DNA of 64,000 bases from Candidatus Woesearchaeota archaeon (GTDB taxonomy: Archaea > Nanobdellota > Nanobdellia > Woesearchaeales > UBA10216): the NCBI GenBank assembly GCA_016185705.1, contig JACPMZ010000007.1:1-64000 (forward strand). The letters run 5' to 3'. Below, piece by piece: positions 1 through 10,350 of this stretch; positions within the stretch are counted from its first letter, which is position 1, and each line of letters opens with the position of its first letter. Both the position numbers and the translations under genes were made by a program. Under the pieces are notes generated by a model. It had not been told where the DNA came from. It searched no databases and saw only the letters and a list, made by a program, of their open reading frames with translations.

Positions 1-4
1 TGAG

Positions 5-556
5 GTGGTAATGGTGGAATCAGAGGACTTCAAGATGCGGATAGGGGCGGCTGCTATTGACTTTAACCTGCCGGGAGTGGATGGAAACAATTATTCGCTG
101 GATTCTTTCAAGGATAAAGAAATTTTAGCGGTGGTGTTCACCTGCAACCACTGCCCCTATGCGCAGGCATACGAAAAAAGACTCTTTAAGCTGGCAAAGG
201 AATTTTCCGGAAAAGCGGCTTTTGCCGCAATAAATTCAAACGACGCTGAGAAATATCCTGATGATAGCTTTGAGAAGATGAAGGAACGATCTGCTGAAAA
301 AGGATTTCCATACCCTTACTTACATGATGAATCGCAGCAGATTGCAAGGGCTTACGGCGCATTGGTAACACCGCATGTCTTCGTGTTTGACGAATCAAGA
401 AAGCTAATCTATCAGGGCGGAGTTGACAACAGCTGGGAGAACGAAAAGGCAGCAACAGAGCATTACCTAAAAGATGCGCTGACACAAGCCACTTCCGGAA
501 AAGAAATAACGAGAAAAACCGCGCCTGTGATTGGATGTTCTGTGAAGTGGAAGTAA
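5..556 (+). CDS. Thioredoxin/peroxiredoxin-like (AhpC/TSA fold) family protein
   Basis: 183-aa ORF; 'AIDFNLPGVDGNNYSLDSFKDKEILAVVFTCNHCPYAQAYEKRL' is typical of the thioredoxin-like family with an NHCPY motif. Confidence 0.85.
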   Translation: MVMVESEDFKMRIGAAAIDFNLPGVDGNNYSLDSFKDKEILAVVFTCNHCPYAQAYEKRLFKLAKEFSGKAAFAAINSNDAEKYPDDSFEKMKERSAEKGFPYPYLHDESQQIARAYGALVTPHVFVFDESRKLIYQGGVDNSWENEKAATEHYLKDALTQATSGKEITRKTAPVIGCSVKWK

Positions 557-861
557 AAGCACTGCGACGCGGTTTAGATAAAGCCAGCGTTTCAACCTAT
601 CGTTATAGCAAATCACTTTAATAATCGGAATTTTGTTCCTAACGAATAAGTGCTTTGCTTATTAGGAAATAACCTTACAATCATTTCAAAACATACGAAA
701 ATCAAGGTTGTTTCCTATAAGTTATCGGGTGTTGCCATTTAAGCAGCGGATATTCAGCAGCAGCAGCAACGACTGCTACTACGCCAACCTGCTGTCTTCG
801 CTAACTGCCGCTGCCATTGTGAAAAGTCAAAAATAGACCGCCAGCAGACTGACTGCGTTTC

Positions 862-1001
862 CGGTGCTATTGTAAAAGTTCACTTTACCGCTGCTTTTAT
901 TCTGCCCGTGCTGATTTTCCCCTCCCTTGCTATTTAAGGGAGGGAAAAAGCAGGAAGGGAAGCCAGCAACAGAGCGAGGCTGCGTGAATTTTTCAATAAG
1001 G
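862..1001. mobile_element. MITE-like palindromic element, family 1 (E1)
   Basis: TIR-like ends (ggtgctattgtaaaagttcac / gtgaatttttcaataagg), central hairpin ttttcccctccctt..aagggagggaaaa, flanking 9-mers ctgcgtttc / ccgcgtttc (8/9 match). Confidence 0.6.
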
Positions 1002-1048
1002 CCGCGTTTCAATTAAATTTATAAGCCCGCTAAAACTGCGAATATGGC

Positions 1049-1750
1049 ATGGATGTTGCAATAATGTACTCAGGCGGAAAGGACAGCAATTATGCTGTAA
1101 AGCATGCGCTGGACAAAGGGTGGAGCATAAAGTATTTGCTTTCTGTGAAGCCCACAAGAACAGATTGTTTTCTTTTTCACTACGCAACTGTTGAGCACAC
1201 AAAGCTGCAGGCAGAAGCTCTCGGCTTAAAGCACTATCTGCTGAGCTGCAGCGTCGCACATCCCAAGAAGGAGGCAGAAATAGTAAGGCAGTTTGTGGCT
1301 GCAAACGAAAAGGTTGACGCAGTAATTCTGGGCGGAACAGGGCTGCAGGCAACGCAGATAAGAAGCATACAAGAAGCATTAAGACCGCATGGCGTGGAGG
1401 TGTTCGCTGCTCACTCCGGTGAAGACCATTTTGAGCTGCTGAAAAAGATGATTGATGACGGCTTTGAGATTATGATAACGCAGGTTGCATCCGAAGGGCT
1501 GCCGCAGTGGCTGGGAAAAACCATTACAAAAGATAACATTGGCCAACTGGAAGCAGATGCCAGCAAATACGGCTTCCATGTAGGAGGAGAGGGCGGCTAC
1601 TTTGACAGCTATGTGCTTGATGCTCCCACTTTCAGCAAAAGAATAGTGATTGAAGACTCAGAAAAAATCATGGAAGACCGGTATTCAGGGCATGTAGCCA
1701 TTAAAAAAGCGATGCTTGCTTCCAAGGCAGAAAAAGAAATAGTCAGGTAG
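1049..1750 (+). CDS. Diphthine--ammonia ligase-like PP-loop ATPase (Dph6 family)
   Basis: 'MDVAIMYSGGKDSNYAVKHAL' PP-loop; 'GGTGLQATQIRSIQEALRPHGVEVFA' family pattern. Confidence 0.85.
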   Translation: MDVAIMYSGGKDSNYAVKHALDKGWSIKYLLSVKPTRTDCFLFHYATVEHTKLQAEALGLKHYLLSCSVAHPKKEAEIVRQFVAANEKVDAVILGGTGLQATQIRSIQEALRPHGVEVFAAHSGEDHFELLKKMIDDGFEIMITQVASEGLPQWLGKTITKDNIGQLEADASKYGFHVGGEGGYFDSYVLDAPTFSKRIVIEDSEKIMEDRYSGHVAIKKAMLASKAEKEIVR

Positions 1751-1926
1751 GGCTTTTGCGTGTTCTGCAGCCCAGCCATTCCCCAGCACCCGGATTTCGG
1801 GCCCCGAGCCCTGTAATTTTAAGCATTTCAAGCCCTGAAACCCCTGTTTTTTAACGAAAACTATTTATAGATGCGCACCTTAATACCTGCTGGAATTTAC
1901 CGACGAGAAATTCTTCAGAGTTTAGA

Positions 1927-3825
1927 ATGGATGAACCAAAACAAGCGTATGGGGCAGGAAGCATAAAGGTCCTTGGCGGAATTGACGGCATACGCGCACG
2001 GCCAAGCATGTACATAGGAGATACTGCGCTGCGCGGCCTGCACCACCTGGTGTATGAAGTAGTGGACAACAGCATAGACGAGGCCCTTGCCGGCCACTGC
2101 ACCAGAATCATCGTAACAATAAATCCTGACGGCTCTGTAACAGCTGAGGACAACGGCCGCGGAATACCTGTGGACATAATGCCCCAGTTCGGAAAGCCGG
2201 CGCTGGAAATAGTCATGACAAAGCTGCACGCCGGCGGCAAATTTGACCACAAAACCTACAAGGTAAGCGGCGGACTGCACGGAGTGGGAATATCAGTTGT
2301 CAACGCGCTCTCCAAGAAGCTGACTGTCTATGTCCGGAGAGACGGAAAAATTCACATGCAGAGCTACAGCCGCGGACAGCCAAGCAGCGAACTGGAGGTT
2401 GTCGGAGAAGCCAGCGATACAGGAACAAAAATCACATTTACCCCGGACGAGGAAATTTTCAGCGAAAAAGAATTCAACTTTGAAATATTGTCAAGCAGGC
2501 TGCGAGAACTCGCATTCCTGAACCCGGGACTGGAAATTGCAATAAAAGACGAACGCACGCAAAAGGAGCACATGTTCAGGTATGACGGCGGCATAAAATC
2601 CTTTGTTGAATTCCTGAACCAAAACAAAACTGCGCTGCACCCGGTGATTTACATGAAAAAGGAAAACGACAGCGCACAGACTGAAATAGCCATACAGTAC
2701 AATGACGGCTACCTCGAGAACATTTTCAGCTTTGCAAACACCATAAACACTTCCGAAGGAGGAACACACCTCTCAGGCTTCAAAACAGCGCTTACGCGCA
2801 CATTAAACAGCTATGCAGAAGGCAAAGGACTCCTGAAGGAAGGCTTAAAAATATCAAGCAATGACACCCTTGAAGGGCTCGCAGCCGTAATATCAGTAAA
2901 GCTTCCAGACCCCCAGTTTGAAGGCCAAACCAAGCGCAAGCTCGGAAACTCAGAAACAAAAGGGCGCGTGGAGTCAATGATGACTGCAGAGTTCAGCGCA
3001 TACCTTGAAGAGAACCCGAAAATCGGCAGGCTGCTCGTGGACAAATGCGTGAATGCAGCTGAAGCAAGGCTGGCTGCGAAGCGGGCAAAAGAAATAACGC
3101 GCAGAAAAAGCGCCCTGAACTCAGGAAGCCTGCCCGGAAAATTAGCGGACTGCTCAAACACAAATCCGGAAGAATGCGAACTGTACGTGGTTGAGGGGGA
3201 CAGCGCAGGCGGAAGCAGCAAACAAGGGCGGAATAAGGAATTCCAGGCCATTCTTCCGCTAAAAGGCAAGATTCTCAATGTGGAAAAAGCAAGACTGCAC
3301 AAAATATTCAACAGCCGCGAAATAGTAACGCTGGCAACAGCCATCGGCACAGGCATAGGAAATGAGTTTGACATTAAGAAAGCAAGATATCACAAAATCA
3401 TCATTACCTGCGATGCAGACGTTGACGGCGCACACATACGGACGCTTCTGCTGACGTTCTTCTTCAGGTACATGAAGCAGTTGATAGAAGCGGGATACAT
3501 ATACATTGCCCAGCCGCCCCTGTACAGAGTCTATAAAAACAAGAATGAGCATTATGTTTACAACGAACAAAAACTCAAAGAGCTGCTCAGGGAAATCGGT
3601 GAAGACGGCATAACGCTGCAGCGCTACAAAGGTCTTGGAGAGATGAATCCATCACAGCTGTGGCAAACAACAATGAACCCTGAAACAAGAACGCTGGTGA
3701 AGGTCAAGGTGGAAGATGCCGTAGAGGCAGACGAAATCTTCTCGCTGCTGATGGGCGAAGAAGTAGAGCCGCGGCGCAAATTCATAGAGGAGCACGCCCT
3801 GGAAGTGAAGAATCTGGATGTTTAA
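1927..3825 (+). CDS. gyrB: DNA gyrase subunit B
   Basis: '[38 protein letters not shown]' GHKL ATPase; '[36 protein letters not shown]' TOPRIM; '[20 protein letters not shown]'. Confidence 0.97.
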   Translation: MDEPKQAYGAGSIKVLGGIDGIRARPSMYIGDTALRGLHHLVYEVVDNSIDEALAGHCTRIIVTINPDGSVTAEDNGRGIPVDIMPQFGKPALEIVMTKLHAGGKFDHKTYKVSGGLHGVGISVVNALSKKLTVYVRRDGKIHMQSYSRGQPSSELEVVGEASDTGTKITFTPDEEIFSEKEFNFEILSSRLRELAFLNPGLEIAIKDERTQKEHMFRYDGGIKSFVEFLNQNKTALHPVIYMKKENDSAQTEIAIQYNDGYLENIFSFANTINTSEGGTHLSGFKTALTRTLNSYAEGKGLLKEGLKISSNDTLEGLAAVISVKLPDPQFEGQTKRKLGNSETKGRVESMMTAEFSAYLEENPKIGRLLVDKCVNAAEARLAAKRAKEITRRKSALNSGSLPGKLADCSNTNPEECELYVVEGDSAGGSSKQGRNKEFQAILPLKGKILNVEKARLHKIFNSREIVTLATAIGTGIGNEFDIKKARYHKIIITCDADVDGAHIRTLLLTFFFRYMKQLIEAGYIYIAQPPLYRVYKNKNEHYVYNEQKLKELLREIGEDGITLQRYKGLGEMNPSQLWQTTMNPETRTLVKVKVEDAVEADEIFSLLMGEEVEPRRKFIEEHALEVKNLDV

Positions 3826-3854
3826 GAATGGTAACTTTCCTCCGCCGCATTACT

Positions 3855-3910
3855 TTGCGCTGCTTTTTCCCCTCCCCTGAAAATTAAGGGGAGGGAAAAA
3901 AGCAGCGCAA
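3855..3910. repeat. Intergenic hairpin of the CTCCC/GGGAG family
   Basis: ttgcgctgctttttcccctcccct..aggggagggaaaaaagcagcgcaa, 24-nt arms with one mismatch. Confidence 0.8.
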
Positions 3911-4014
3911 GGAGGCAGTTCAGCGATTAAAATTGAGCAGGGCGCAGCGTATACTTGGAAAGCGGACTTAACACTTGCGATACATTTTTAAACCGCCCAA
4001 AATTCCGGATTCAC

Positions 4015-4803
4015 ATGGCAAAAGCACAGCCGCAGATAAAGGGCAAACTGATAAAGAAGCAGTGGCACAGCATAGTGGCTGGCAAGGACTTCAACTCTGC
4101 AGACCTGGGCGAAACTTTGGCTGCTGACCCATCCAGCATGATGCACAGGCAGCTGACTGTAAACCTGGCAAACCTCACAGGAGATATAAGGCAGCAGGGA
4201 ATCAGCCTGCAGTTCAAGGTTTCAGAAATCAGGGATGGAAAAGGCATCGCAGGCGTCACGGGCTACGAGGCGAGCGCCTCACAGCTTCACAGATTAGTGA
4301 GGCGGGGCGTTGAAAGGCTTGACGATTCCATAGAATGCATGACAAGCGACGGCGTAACCATTAAAATAAAACCTTTTGCCGTCACCAAATCAGCGGTAAG
4401 CAAATCAAAGCTGCGATTAATGCGTGCAAGGCTAAGGGAAGCGCTGAGAGCAGAAAGCGCAAAAACAACCTACTCTGATTTCATGCAAAGCGTCATCTCC
4501 CACAAGCTTCAAAGCCTGCTTAAGGACGCTACACGGAAAATATACCCGCTGCGCGCCATAGAAATACGGAAACTGGTGATTATTGGCGGAGAAAAGCAAA
4601 CTGAAGTGAAAAAGCAGCGAAAAGCAGCTGAAAAAGCCAAGCCTTCAGAGCCGGCAGATGAGCTTAAAGCAGACGAAAAAGCTGCACTGGCAACTGATGC
4701 AGCCGAAGAAGAAAAGCCGGCAAAAAGAGCTGAGCAGCCGGCGCCAAAAGCAGAAAAGGAATCCGCAGCAGAAGATAAAAAATCCAGTGAAGACGCACAG
4801 TAA
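4015..4803 (+). CDS. rps3ae: 30S ribosomal protein S3Ae (eS1)
   Basis: ORF start trimmed from 3955 to MAKAQPQIKGK; 'KQWHSIVAGKDFNSADLGETLAADPSSMMHRQLTVNLANLTGDIRQQ' typical eS1; Lys/Ala/Glu-rich C-terminal tail. Confidence 0.93.
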   Translation: MAKAQPQIKGKLIKKQWHSIVAGKDFNSADLGETLAADPSSMMHRQLTVNLANLTGDIRQQGISLQFKVSEIRDGKGIAGVTGYEASASQLHRLVRRGVERLDDSIECMTSDGVTIKIKPFAVTKSAVSKSKLRLMRARLREALRAESAKTTYSDFMQSVISHKLQSLLKDATRKIYPLRAIEIRKLVIIGGEKQTEVKKQRKAAEKAKPSEPADELKADEKAALATDAAEEEKPAKRAEQPAPKAEKESAAEDKKSSEDAQ

Positions 4804-4882
4804 TGTTTCTTATTCTCAAGTAGTTAAGAACTTTATTAAAGTATGCTGGCAAATCTTATCTTAATAGTTATAAGAATAAATT

Positions 4883-6682
4883 GTGAAAATGCCTGTAAAA
4901 CCCAAAAGAGTTACAACTGCTGCAGACGATCTGTATGAGATTGTAAGGCAGAAAAAGGAAATCGCCTTCAAAGATGCAGCACGCATCCTTAAAGTTCCTG
5001 TGCCAACAATAGAGGCATGGTCAACATTTCTTGAGGAGGACGGGCTGCTGTCAATCAAATACAAGTTCACAACGCCATACGTGACTCTTCCCTCCCCAAA
5101 AAAGCAGGCGAAGCAGGCAGACAGAATAAGGCCGCTCTTCCAGGAAAAGCTGGAAGAAGTTGAAATCAGAAGCGAAATGGAGAACGCCGAGGCGCTTCTC
5201 AAAAAATCAAGCCAGAAGCGGGCTCAGGGAGAATTTGGACTTCTGGAGCGCAACAGCAACGAACTTTTCGACAAAATGAGCAAGGTAGTGGAGTTCATAA
5301 GCTCCAGGGCTGACATAGCTCCACAGATTAAAGCCAGACTGGCAGACCAGCTGAAGGAGGTAAGCTCAAAAACCGCAGAGGCATCCAAGCTTGTCAGCGC
5401 CAGCAAATTTGACGAAGCCAGCACCGCATTCTCGCATGTGCAGGAAAGACTCCAGCAGCTGCTGGAAGAATCAAAGAAGCACTACGAAGACATTCAGCAG
5501 GAAAAAGGCGTGGATGAAAAGAGCATGGGCAAGCTGCTTGAATCAACATACGCACTCCTGGAAGAAGGCAAACTGGAGGAAGCGCAAGCCAACTACAGCA
5601 AAATAAAAAAGCTTTTCGCTATCTTCTCGCAGAAATTCGTTTCTGAAAAAAGCCAGATGCAGGGCAGCATTCTGAAACTGAACAGGGACCTTGCAGTTCA
5701 GTCAACAAAAATAAAGGAACAGAGAATCGCAGCAGGAAGCCAGGATATTGGCAGGATGCTCAGAATTACGAACAAAAAAATAAGCCAAAAAAGGTTCGCA
5801 GAAGCGGCAGCATACTACAACCAGATAAAAAACATCTACGCCGGGCTGCCTGACGGATTCATCCGGGAAAAGCACGCCCTCAAAGAGCAGATACTAAAGG
5901 TCTTTTCCAAGCTGGCAAATGAGAGGGAGCGCCGCCTCGCTGAAAAATTCAGCTCGCGCTCCAGGCAAATCTCCAAGCTCCTTGGGGAAGGGAACAAATA
6001 CGTCTTTGAAAACAGCATACCGCTGGCTGTGCAGACCTACAAGAGCGTGAGCGGACTGTTCTCAGAGCTGCCCCGCGGATTCCTGAGGCAGAAATCAGAA
6101 CTGCATGAACGCATAATCCTTTTCCATCAGGCCCTTGAACAGAAACTTGAAGCGTCAAAAGAGGAAGACATGCGCACCAAAAGCCAACAAATCCTAAGCA
6201 TGCTTAAAGAAATGCAGCAGCTCACAAACCAGGGCAGCTACGGACAAGCAGAGCAAACCTATTACAGAATCAACAGCGTATTCAGAAGCCTGCCCGCAGG
6301 GTTCCTGCACGGAAAAACCAAACTGCAGCAGGAAATCATCGCAAATTACGAAGCGCTGATGGCCAGCCAGGACAAAAAAACCTCAACAAGCTTCAGCTCG
6401 GACATAACTGAATTAGCTGCCATGGTTCAACGCGCCGATGAAAACGTCAAAGCAGGAAACTACGAGCAGGCAAATGCCCTTTACCAAAAAATAAAGGCCG
6501 CATACGTGAAGCTCAGGCCAGTGGATATGCGCCAGCGCGACGCAATCAGAAACAGGATACTGCTTCTGTACAAGCACATCCTGCAGTCAAAAGAGCCGGA
6601 CGTCCACCAGATGATAGAAGGGCTCAGAACAAAATCCAGGGCAAGGGTAAGAATGCCAGCACAGGTGCTAGGAAGTGGATGA
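4883..6682 (+). CDS. Winged-helix-like N-terminal domain plus helical TPR-like repeat protein, first gene of a type IV pilus-like locus
   Basis: 599 aa; N-term 'LYEIVRQKKEIAFKDAARILKVPVPTIEAWSTFLEEDGLL' wHTH-like; about five repeats of 'LLEEGKLEEAQANYSKIKKLF..LP.GFI.EK..L...I'; overlaps the downstream ATPase gene by 8 bp. Confidence 0.7.
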   Translation: MKMPVKPKRVTTAADDLYEIVRQKKEIAFKDAARILKVPVPTIEAWSTFLEEDGLLSIKYKFTTPYVTLPSPKKQAKQADRIRPLFQEKLEEVEIRSEMENAEALLKKSSQKRAQGEFGLLERNSNELFDKMSKVVEFISSRADIAPQIKARLADQLKEVSSKTAEASKLVSASKFDEASTAFSHVQERLQQLLEESKKHYEDIQQEKGVDEKSMGKLLESTYALLEEGKLEEAQANYSKIKKLFAIFSQKFVSEKSQMQGSILKLNRDLAVQSTKIKEQRIAAGSQDIGRMLRITNKKISQKRFAEAAAYYNQIKNIYAGLPDGFIREKHALKEQILKVFSKLANERERRLAEKFSSRSRQISKLLGEGNKYVFENSIPLAVQTYKSVSGLFSELPRGFLRQKSELHERIILFHQALEQKLEASKEEDMRTKSQQILSMLKEMQQLTNQGSYGQAEQTYYRINSVFRSLPAGFLHGKTKLQQEIIANYEALMASQDKKTSTSFSSDITELAAMVQRADENVKAGNYEQANALYQKIKAAYVKLRPVDMRQRDAIRNRILLLYKHILQSKEPDVHQMIEGLRTKSRARVRMPAQVLGSG

Positions 6683-8114
6683 ACCAAAAGTACTGGAAAC
6701 ATACAAGCTGAAACTTGGAGAAGTTCTCATAGACGTAAGCATATACACCGAGGAAGATGAGCCGGTTCCCATATACAACGTATCCATACTCAACATCAGC
6801 AAAACCACGCAGCGAATACTCGAAAAGCTGCGCGAAGAATTCATATCAAGGGTCAACCTGGGAGCGCTGCAGGAAACAGAGTCTGCAGACATCATAGAAA
6901 GGTTCAAGCAGGAAATCCGCGTTCTGATAAAAAAATACTTTCCGGGGCTGGATGATGACACCACAGAGCTTCTCGTAAACCACGTCATCCAGCAAAACGT
7001 CGGCCTCGGCCCGCTGGAAATACTCCTCAAGGATGCAAACCTTGAGGAAATAGTGGTAAACGATTCCAAGGAGCCGGTCTGGGTTTACCATCGCGCATAC
7101 GGCTGGCTGAAAACCAACGTATTCATAAAAAGCGAAGCAAGAATCAGGCACTACTCCACAACCATAGGAAGAGAGGTGGGCAAAGAAATAACGCTCCTCA
7201 AGCCGCTGATGGACGCCCACCTGACAACAGGCGACAGGGTTAACGCAACGCTGCAACCCATATCAACAAAAGGCAACACAATAACCATAAGAAAATTCGC
7301 AGAAAAACCGTGGAGCATTACAGACTTAATCAAGAAGAAAACAATGAACTACGAGGTTGCAGCCGTTATCTGGCAGGCGCTCCAGAATGAGCTGTCCATG
7401 ATTATCTCAGGCGGAACCGGCTCAGGGAAAACATCAACGCTGAACGCCATCGCCAACTTCTTCCCCCCAAACCAGCGCATCATATCCATAGAGGATACCA
7501 GGGAACTGACGCTGCCAAACACCCTCCACTGGGTGCCGATGGAGACCCGGCTCCCGAACCCTGAAGGCAAGGGCGAGATAACTATGCTCGACCTTGTGGT
7601 AAACAGCCTCAGAATGCGCCCTGACCGCATAATCATGGGCGAAGTAAGGAGGCAGCGGGAGGCAGAGGTGCTGTTCGAGGCAATGCACACAGGCCACAGC
7701 GTCTATGCAACGCTTCACGCCAACAACGCAGTGGAAACCATTGTCAGACTGACGACACCGCCGATTAACATGCCAAAAGCAGTGCTGAGTTCACTATCCC
7801 TGCTGCTGGTGCAAAACAGAAACCGGCGCACAGGAAAAAGGAGAACGCTGCAGGTAGCAGAAATCACGCCGGACGGAGACGCAGAAGTAGTGATACAGCT
7901 GGATGTTTTAAAGGATTCGCTCATAAGAACGAGCGAAGCCAAACGCACCCTTGACACGCTGTACCTGTACACCGGCCTCAGGCCGGCAGAAATTGAGAAA
8001 GACATAAAATCAAAAATGGCTGCGCTAAAATGGCTTGTTCACCAGGACATAACCGATGTCCACGAAATAGGGCTGATAATGTCAAAATACTATGCCGGAA
8101 CACTGCACGTCTGA
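6675..8114 (+). CDS. Type II/IV secretion system ATPase (FlaI/TadA/VirB11-like)
   Basis: Walker A 'IISGGTGSGKTSTLNAIANFFPPNQRIISIEDTRELTLP', 'RMRPDRIIMGEVRRQREAEVLFEAMHTGHSVYATLHAN'. Confidence 0.95.
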   Translation: MDEPKVLETYKLKLGEVLIDVSIYTEEDEPVPIYNVSILNISKTTQRILEKLREEFISRVNLGALQETESADIIERFKQEIRVLIKKYFPGLDDDTTELLVNHVIQQNVGLGPLEILLKDANLEEIVVNDSKEPVWVYHRAYGWLKTNVFIKSEARIRHYSTTIGREVGKEITLLKPLMDAHLTTGDRVNATLQPISTKGNTITIRKFAEKPWSITDLIKKKTMNYEVAAVIWQALQNELSMIISGGTGSGKTSTLNAIANFFPPNQRIISIEDTRELTLPNTLHWVPMETRLPNPEGKGEITMLDLVVNSLRMRPDRIIMGEVRRQREAEVLFEAMHTGHSVYATLHANNAVETIVRLTTPPINMPKAVLSSLSLLLVQNRNRRTGKRRTLQVAEITPDGDAEVVIQLDVLKDSLIRTSEAKRTLDTLYLYTGLRPAEIEKDIKSKMAALKWLVHQDITDVHEIGLIMSKYYAGTLHV

Positions 8115-8117
8115 GAG

Positions 8118-8948
8118 GTGGTGCCAATAATAGACTTCGCAAATATAATAATAAGGATAGCGCCGTCAGTAAAGACAAACCTGCGCATAGCACACAACAG
8201 AACACCCCCAACAAAGTTTGTGCAGAAATCCATGAAGCTGGCGCTGTACACATCAGTAACAGTGTCAGCAGTAATCTTCTTCCTGCTGGCAAGAACAGTA
8301 TCCATAGTAAAACTCATACCCATCATGCTTCTGGTGGCAGCAACGAGCTATGCGCTTATGTTCATCTTCATCCTGCAGTCGCCAAAGGCAGAAATCAGAA
8401 AAAGGCAGAGGGAAATAGACAGGGAGGTTCTCTTTGCAGGCAGATACCTCCTCATAAAGCTTGAGTCAGGCACACCGCTCGTTAACACAATTGAAGACGC
8501 ATCAAAGGGCTTTGGAATAAGCGCCAAGTACTTCAAGGAAATAATTGACGACATAGACACAGGCATGCCGCTGGAGAAGGCGCTGGAGGACGCACGCAGC
8601 TTCAACGCATCCAAAAAATTCAAGAGAATACTGTGGCAGCTTGTCACAGTGCTCAAAACCGGCTCAGAAGTGACAGACGTTCTCCGGGCAACGCTCAGAA
8701 GCATAGCAACAGAGCAAATCCTTGAAATCAAAAGGTACTCTAAAAAGCTTAACTCGCTGATGCTCTTCTACATGGTCCTGGGAAGCGTTGTGCCGTCATT
8801 AGGGCTGACTATGCTCATAATAATGTCCGGCTTCCTGAACCTTCAGCTGGAAAACACGCTGCTGTTCAGCCTGCTGTTCCTGCTGACAGTAATCCAGCTG
8901 GCTTTCCTCATCATGGTCAGGGCAGCACGCCCGCTGGTGGACATATGA
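8118..8948 (+). CDS. Type II secretion system F/TadC-like membrane protein (first copy)
   Basis: 276 aa, GTG start; 'AGRYLLIKLESGTPLVNTIEDASKGFG...GMPLEKALEDA' T2SSF pattern; multiple TM segments. Confidence 0.85.
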   Translation: MVPIIDFANIIIRIAPSVKTNLRIAHNRTPPTKFVQKSMKLALYTSVTVSAVIFFLLARTVSIVKLIPIMLLVAATSYALMFIFILQSPKAEIRKRQREIDREVLFAGRYLLIKLESGTPLVNTIEDASKGFGISAKYFKEIIDDIDTGMPLEKALEDARSFNASKKFKRILWQLVTVLKTGSEVTDVLRATLRSIATEQILEIKRYSKKLNSLMLFYMVLGSVVPSLGLTMLIIMSGFLNLQLENTLLFSLLFLLTVIQLAFLIMVRAARPLVDI

Positions 8949-9973
8949 TAAACATAAACAAACTGACCGAAGGCGTGGGAAAGGCATTTGTCTTCGATAA
9001 AATACGGCCGCATCTCAGAAGCTACCTTCTCAAAGCAGCAATTACAGAAGTCCCTTACACAGCATTCGGCTGGCTGTTCTGGGCGAGCATACTGCCTGTA
9101 GCCCTGCTGTTCATATTCTACGGCTGGGGATTCATACTCTCGCTGGAGCAGAACATCATCATAGAATTCCTCCTGGCCCTGGCACTCTGGACAGCAGTTC
9201 ACCTGACAGCAGTCGCAGCAATAATACTGGCAGTATACTTTTACCTGGACCTGAAAATATTCAACCGCACCCAAAAAATGGAGGAAGTGCTTCCTGACTT
9301 CCTCCGCATGGTGTCCGAAAACCTGAAGGGAGGCATGCCTTTTGAAAAAGCGCTGTGGAGCTCAATGAAGCCGGAATTCGGAATACTCAGCAACGAAATC
9401 CTCCTTTCTGCAAAGAAAGTGATGACCGGCCAGGACGTGGAAGAAGCGCTGCAGGCATTCACTGAAAAATACAACTCGCCCACACTGCGCAGGTCATTCG
9501 ACCTCATAACAGAAGGGATTAAAGGGGGCGGACGGACAGTTGACGTAATAGACAGGGTTGTGGAAAACATAGAGGAAACCCACGAACTCAAGGCAGAAAT
9601 GGCAGCCACAAACCTCAGCTACGTAATATTTGTGTCCATAATCGTGCTGTTCGTAACTCCGGGACTGTTCACGCTCTCATTCCAGTTCCTCACAGTGCTT
9701 GAAGGCATTTCCGAAAGAATAGACAGCTCAACAAGCCAAAGCACGCTGCCCATAAACATAGGAAAAGTGTCCATAGAGCCGGAAGTCTTCAAAGCATTCA
9801 GCATAAACGCCCTCCTCATAATATCATTCTTCGCAGCCATAATGATAAGCATAATACTGAATGGAAGCATAAAAGCGGGCATAAAATACATTCCGATAAT
9901 GATGATAGCCAGCCACCTCATTTTCAGACTGCTCATGATTGTGGCTTCAAATGTATTCTCAGGAATTATATGA
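8945..9973 (+). CDS. Type II secretion system F/TadC/FlaJ-like membrane protein (second copy)
   Basis: ATGA overlap with upstream gene; 'VLPDFLRMVSENLKGGMPFEKALWSSMKPEFGILSNEI'; C-terminal TM helices. Confidence 0.85.
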   Translation: MININKLTEGVGKAFVFDKIRPHLRSYLLKAAITEVPYTAFGWLFWASILPVALLFIFYGWGFILSLEQNIIIEFLLALALWTAVHLTAVAAIILAVYFYLDLKIFNRTQKMEEVLPDFLRMVSENLKGGMPFEKALWSSMKPEFGILSNEILLSAKKVMTGQDVEEALQAFTEKYNSPTLRRSFDLITEGIKGGGRTVDVIDRVVENIEETHELKAEMAATNLSYVIFVSIIVLFVTPGLFTLSFQFLTVLEGISERIDSSTSQSTLPINIGKVSIEPEVFKAFSINALLIISFFAAIMISIILNGSIKAGIKYIPIMMIASHLIFRLLMIVASNVFSGII

Positions 9974-10161
9974 TGCAGCGCCGGGCATCGCTGCGTTCGC
10001 AAGTGCAATGCGCTGTGCATCGCTTAAAATTGAGCATGCTCAAGAACCGCCCTATGCAACTGCCTGCAGCATCCCGCTGTCCAGGGAAAACAACAAATTA
10101 TATAAAGCATCAGAAAATCGCATCTGTCAAATCGATTCTGTATTTATCGGGGGTGCTGTCA

Positions 10162-10350
10162 ATGACAGAAAAAACTGAGCAAGAGATAAAGGAACGAATA
10201 AGGGACATAGACAAACGGCTCATGACAATGGAGTGGGACAAGGAGCACAATCAGCTCAACGCAGGAATGGAAACAGTGTACAACGAGCTGAAGGAAGAGC
10301 AGAGCAAATTAGCAGAAAAAATCAGCCCTAAACCATCTTCAGATGCTTAG
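10162..10350 (+). CDS. Small coiled-coil hypothetical protein
   Basis: 62 aa from ATG 10162 (MTEKTEQEIKERIRDIDKRLM), better than the 9970 start; preceded by TATA-like 'aaattatataaag'. Confidence 0.6.
   Translation: MTEKTEQEIKERIRDIDKRLMTMEWDKEHNQLNAGMETVYNELKEEQSKLAEKISPKPSSDA

Noticed and set aside
3855-3910. Interpreting the CTCCC/GGGAG hairpins simply as transcription terminators
   Set aside because: Archaeal terminators are mostly T-runs; several hairpins lie directly upstream of genes and some have TIRs and 9-bp flanking duplications, so mobile-element origin is favoured (terminator activity not excluded)
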